This document shows positions 7,845-8,507 of a stretch of DNA of 8,507 nucleotides, piece after piece (position 1 is the stretch's first letter; the number at the start of each line of letters is the position of its first letter). A model generated the notes under the pieces. It had not been told where the DNA came from. It searched no databases and saw nothing but the letters and a program-made list of their open reading frames with translations. The position numbers and the translations under genes are program-made. This stretch comes from an uncultured Sediminicola sp. (lineage in GTDB: Bacteria > Bacteroidota > Bacteroidia > Flavobacteriales > Flavobacteriaceae). The DNA lies in the NCBI GenBank assembly GCA_938039345.1, contig CALHVB010000019.1:1-8507 (forward strand). Direction: 5' to 3'.

Positions 7845-8507
7845 ATGAAAAAAAACATCAAAAAAAATGTTGATGCCCACGGCAATGGGTACAGCAGTGA
7901 AGCAAACCATGAAACCTCCAGCAAAGGAAGTAAACACGATGCAAATTTACGAAAAAACGGTTTCTATCATTTTCAAATAGGGTTAATCTTAGCGATGCTT
8001 ATGGTATATGCAGGCTTAGAAGCCTCTTTCGCTGTAAAAGGAGAAAATATTGCTAACGAAACAGAGGAGCTCGTTGATAATGTTGAGTATTATCCAGAGC
8101 TTACAAAGTTTAAAGTAGAGGAGGTTAAAACAAAAACGGTAAATATCTCTAAACCTAAAGTTGTAACTAATCCTGATAAAATAACGATAGTGGATGAATT
8201 AGAAGCTGAGATGATAGAAGGAGTTATAGATAATACAGAAGTAAATGAAGGCGATGATATTGATATGGATTCATTATCTGGAATCAATGATGTTTTTGAG
8301 GTAGAAGATGTAATTATTGATTTAGTTGATGTAGCACCAGTATTTCCAGGTTGCGAAAAAGCCAAAGATAAAAAAGCTTGTTTTAACGAAAAGATGCATA
8401 GGCATATTCGTAGAAACTTTCATTATCCACAATTACAAGAAGAAATGGGAGTAGAAGGTAGAGTAAATCTTGTTTTTAAGATAGATGTAGATGGCTCAAT
8501 TACGGGT
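7845..8507 (+). CDS. TonB-family energy transducer (second paralogue, 3' end outside the window)
   Basis: The frame is open from ATG 7845 to the right edge (221 residues so far). Comparison with the first paralogue suggests only about 45 residues are missing. A long polar N-terminus (about residues 1-40, rich in Lys, Asn, Ser, Gly and His) leads to KHDANLRKNG and one membrane helix at about 42-60. This helix segment aligns with KADLTKNSG plus helix in the first TonB. The linker has no proline run: it is mixed Lys/Val to about 112, then acidic (117-162: 18 acidic of 46 residues, none basic). The C-terminal domain then starts: PVFPGCEK (165-172), a second cysteine at 179, NFHYPQLQEEMGVEGRVNL (191-209) and KIDVDGSITG at the edge. 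The next in-frame Met is residue 51, inside the helix, which supports the chosen start. Role as for TonB-type transducers; its receptor or partner is unknown. A strong terminator upstream implies its own promoter. Confidence 0.88.
   Translation, partial: MKKNIKKNVDAHGNGYSSEANHETSSKGSKHDANLRKNGFYHFQIGLILAMLMVYAGLEASFAVKGENIANETEELVDNVEYYPELTKFKVEEVKTKTVNISKPKVVTNPDKITIVDELEAEMIEGVIDNTEVNEGDDIDMDSLSGINDVFEVEDVIIDLVDVAPVFPGCEKAKDKKACFNEKMHRHIRRNFHYPQLQEEMGVEGRVNLVFKIDVDGSITG

Noticed and set aside
7677..7937. Reverse-strand ORFs across the intergenic region between the two TonB genes
   Set aside because: They run through a strong terminator and into the second TonB coding region on the other strand; they resemble no known protein.
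8090..8365. Reverse-strand Ser/Thr-rich ORF
   Set aside because: It is the antisense of the second TonB linker, whose + strand frame continues into a clear TonB C-terminal domain.
1..8507. A novel mobile, defence or RNA-based system
   Set aside because: Both strands were examined: no transposase, integrase, CRISPR-like direct repeats, tRNA, attachment site or unexplained large non-coding stretch; the longest gap is 154 bases and is mostly terminator and leader.

Overview
The window is A+T-rich bacterial DNA whose genes point to a member of the Bacteroidota, most likely class Flavobacteriia. The main reasons are a very large SprA-type protein (the outer-membrane translocon of the type IX secretion system, T9SS), a TAnnTTTG-type promoter, weak or absent Shine-Dalgarno sequences, and two TonB proteins carrying the FPGCE...CF signature seen in this phylum. 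All genes read on the + strand.

Layout. Positions 1-6081 are the last 2026 codons of sprA, open at the left edge. A 65-bp gap holds a good Bacteroidota promoter and leads to gcvH (6147-6533), the lipoyl carrier H protein of the glycine cleavage system. A VanZ-like four-helix membrane protein (6526-6927) overlaps the gcvH stop by 8 bases. After a 52-bp gap comes a complete TonB-family energy transducer (6980-7690). The 154-bp gap after it holds a weak hairpin, a strong perfectly symmetrical terminator and a short hairpin. A second, divergent TonB-family gene starts at 7845 and runs off the right edge.

How the genes fit together. SprA exports T9SS cargo (adhesins, gliding-motility proteins, enzymes) across the outer membrane. 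TonB proteins carry inner-membrane proton-motive energy to outer-membrane receptors. Both are envelope functions, but nothing in the sequence shows that these TonBs act on SprA. gcvH is a metabolic gene and probably forms a two-gene transcript with vanZ. The terminator at 7746-7779 separates the second tonB from the first, so the two paralogues are probably separate transcription units.

I see no mobile element, CRISPR array, RNA gene, defence locus or clear new system. From general knowledge this looks like an ordinary chromosomal neighbourhood for the group. The points most worth checking are the pair of diverged TonBs with strongly acidic periplasmic linkers and a conserved cysteine pair, and a lysine-rich insertion in SprA.
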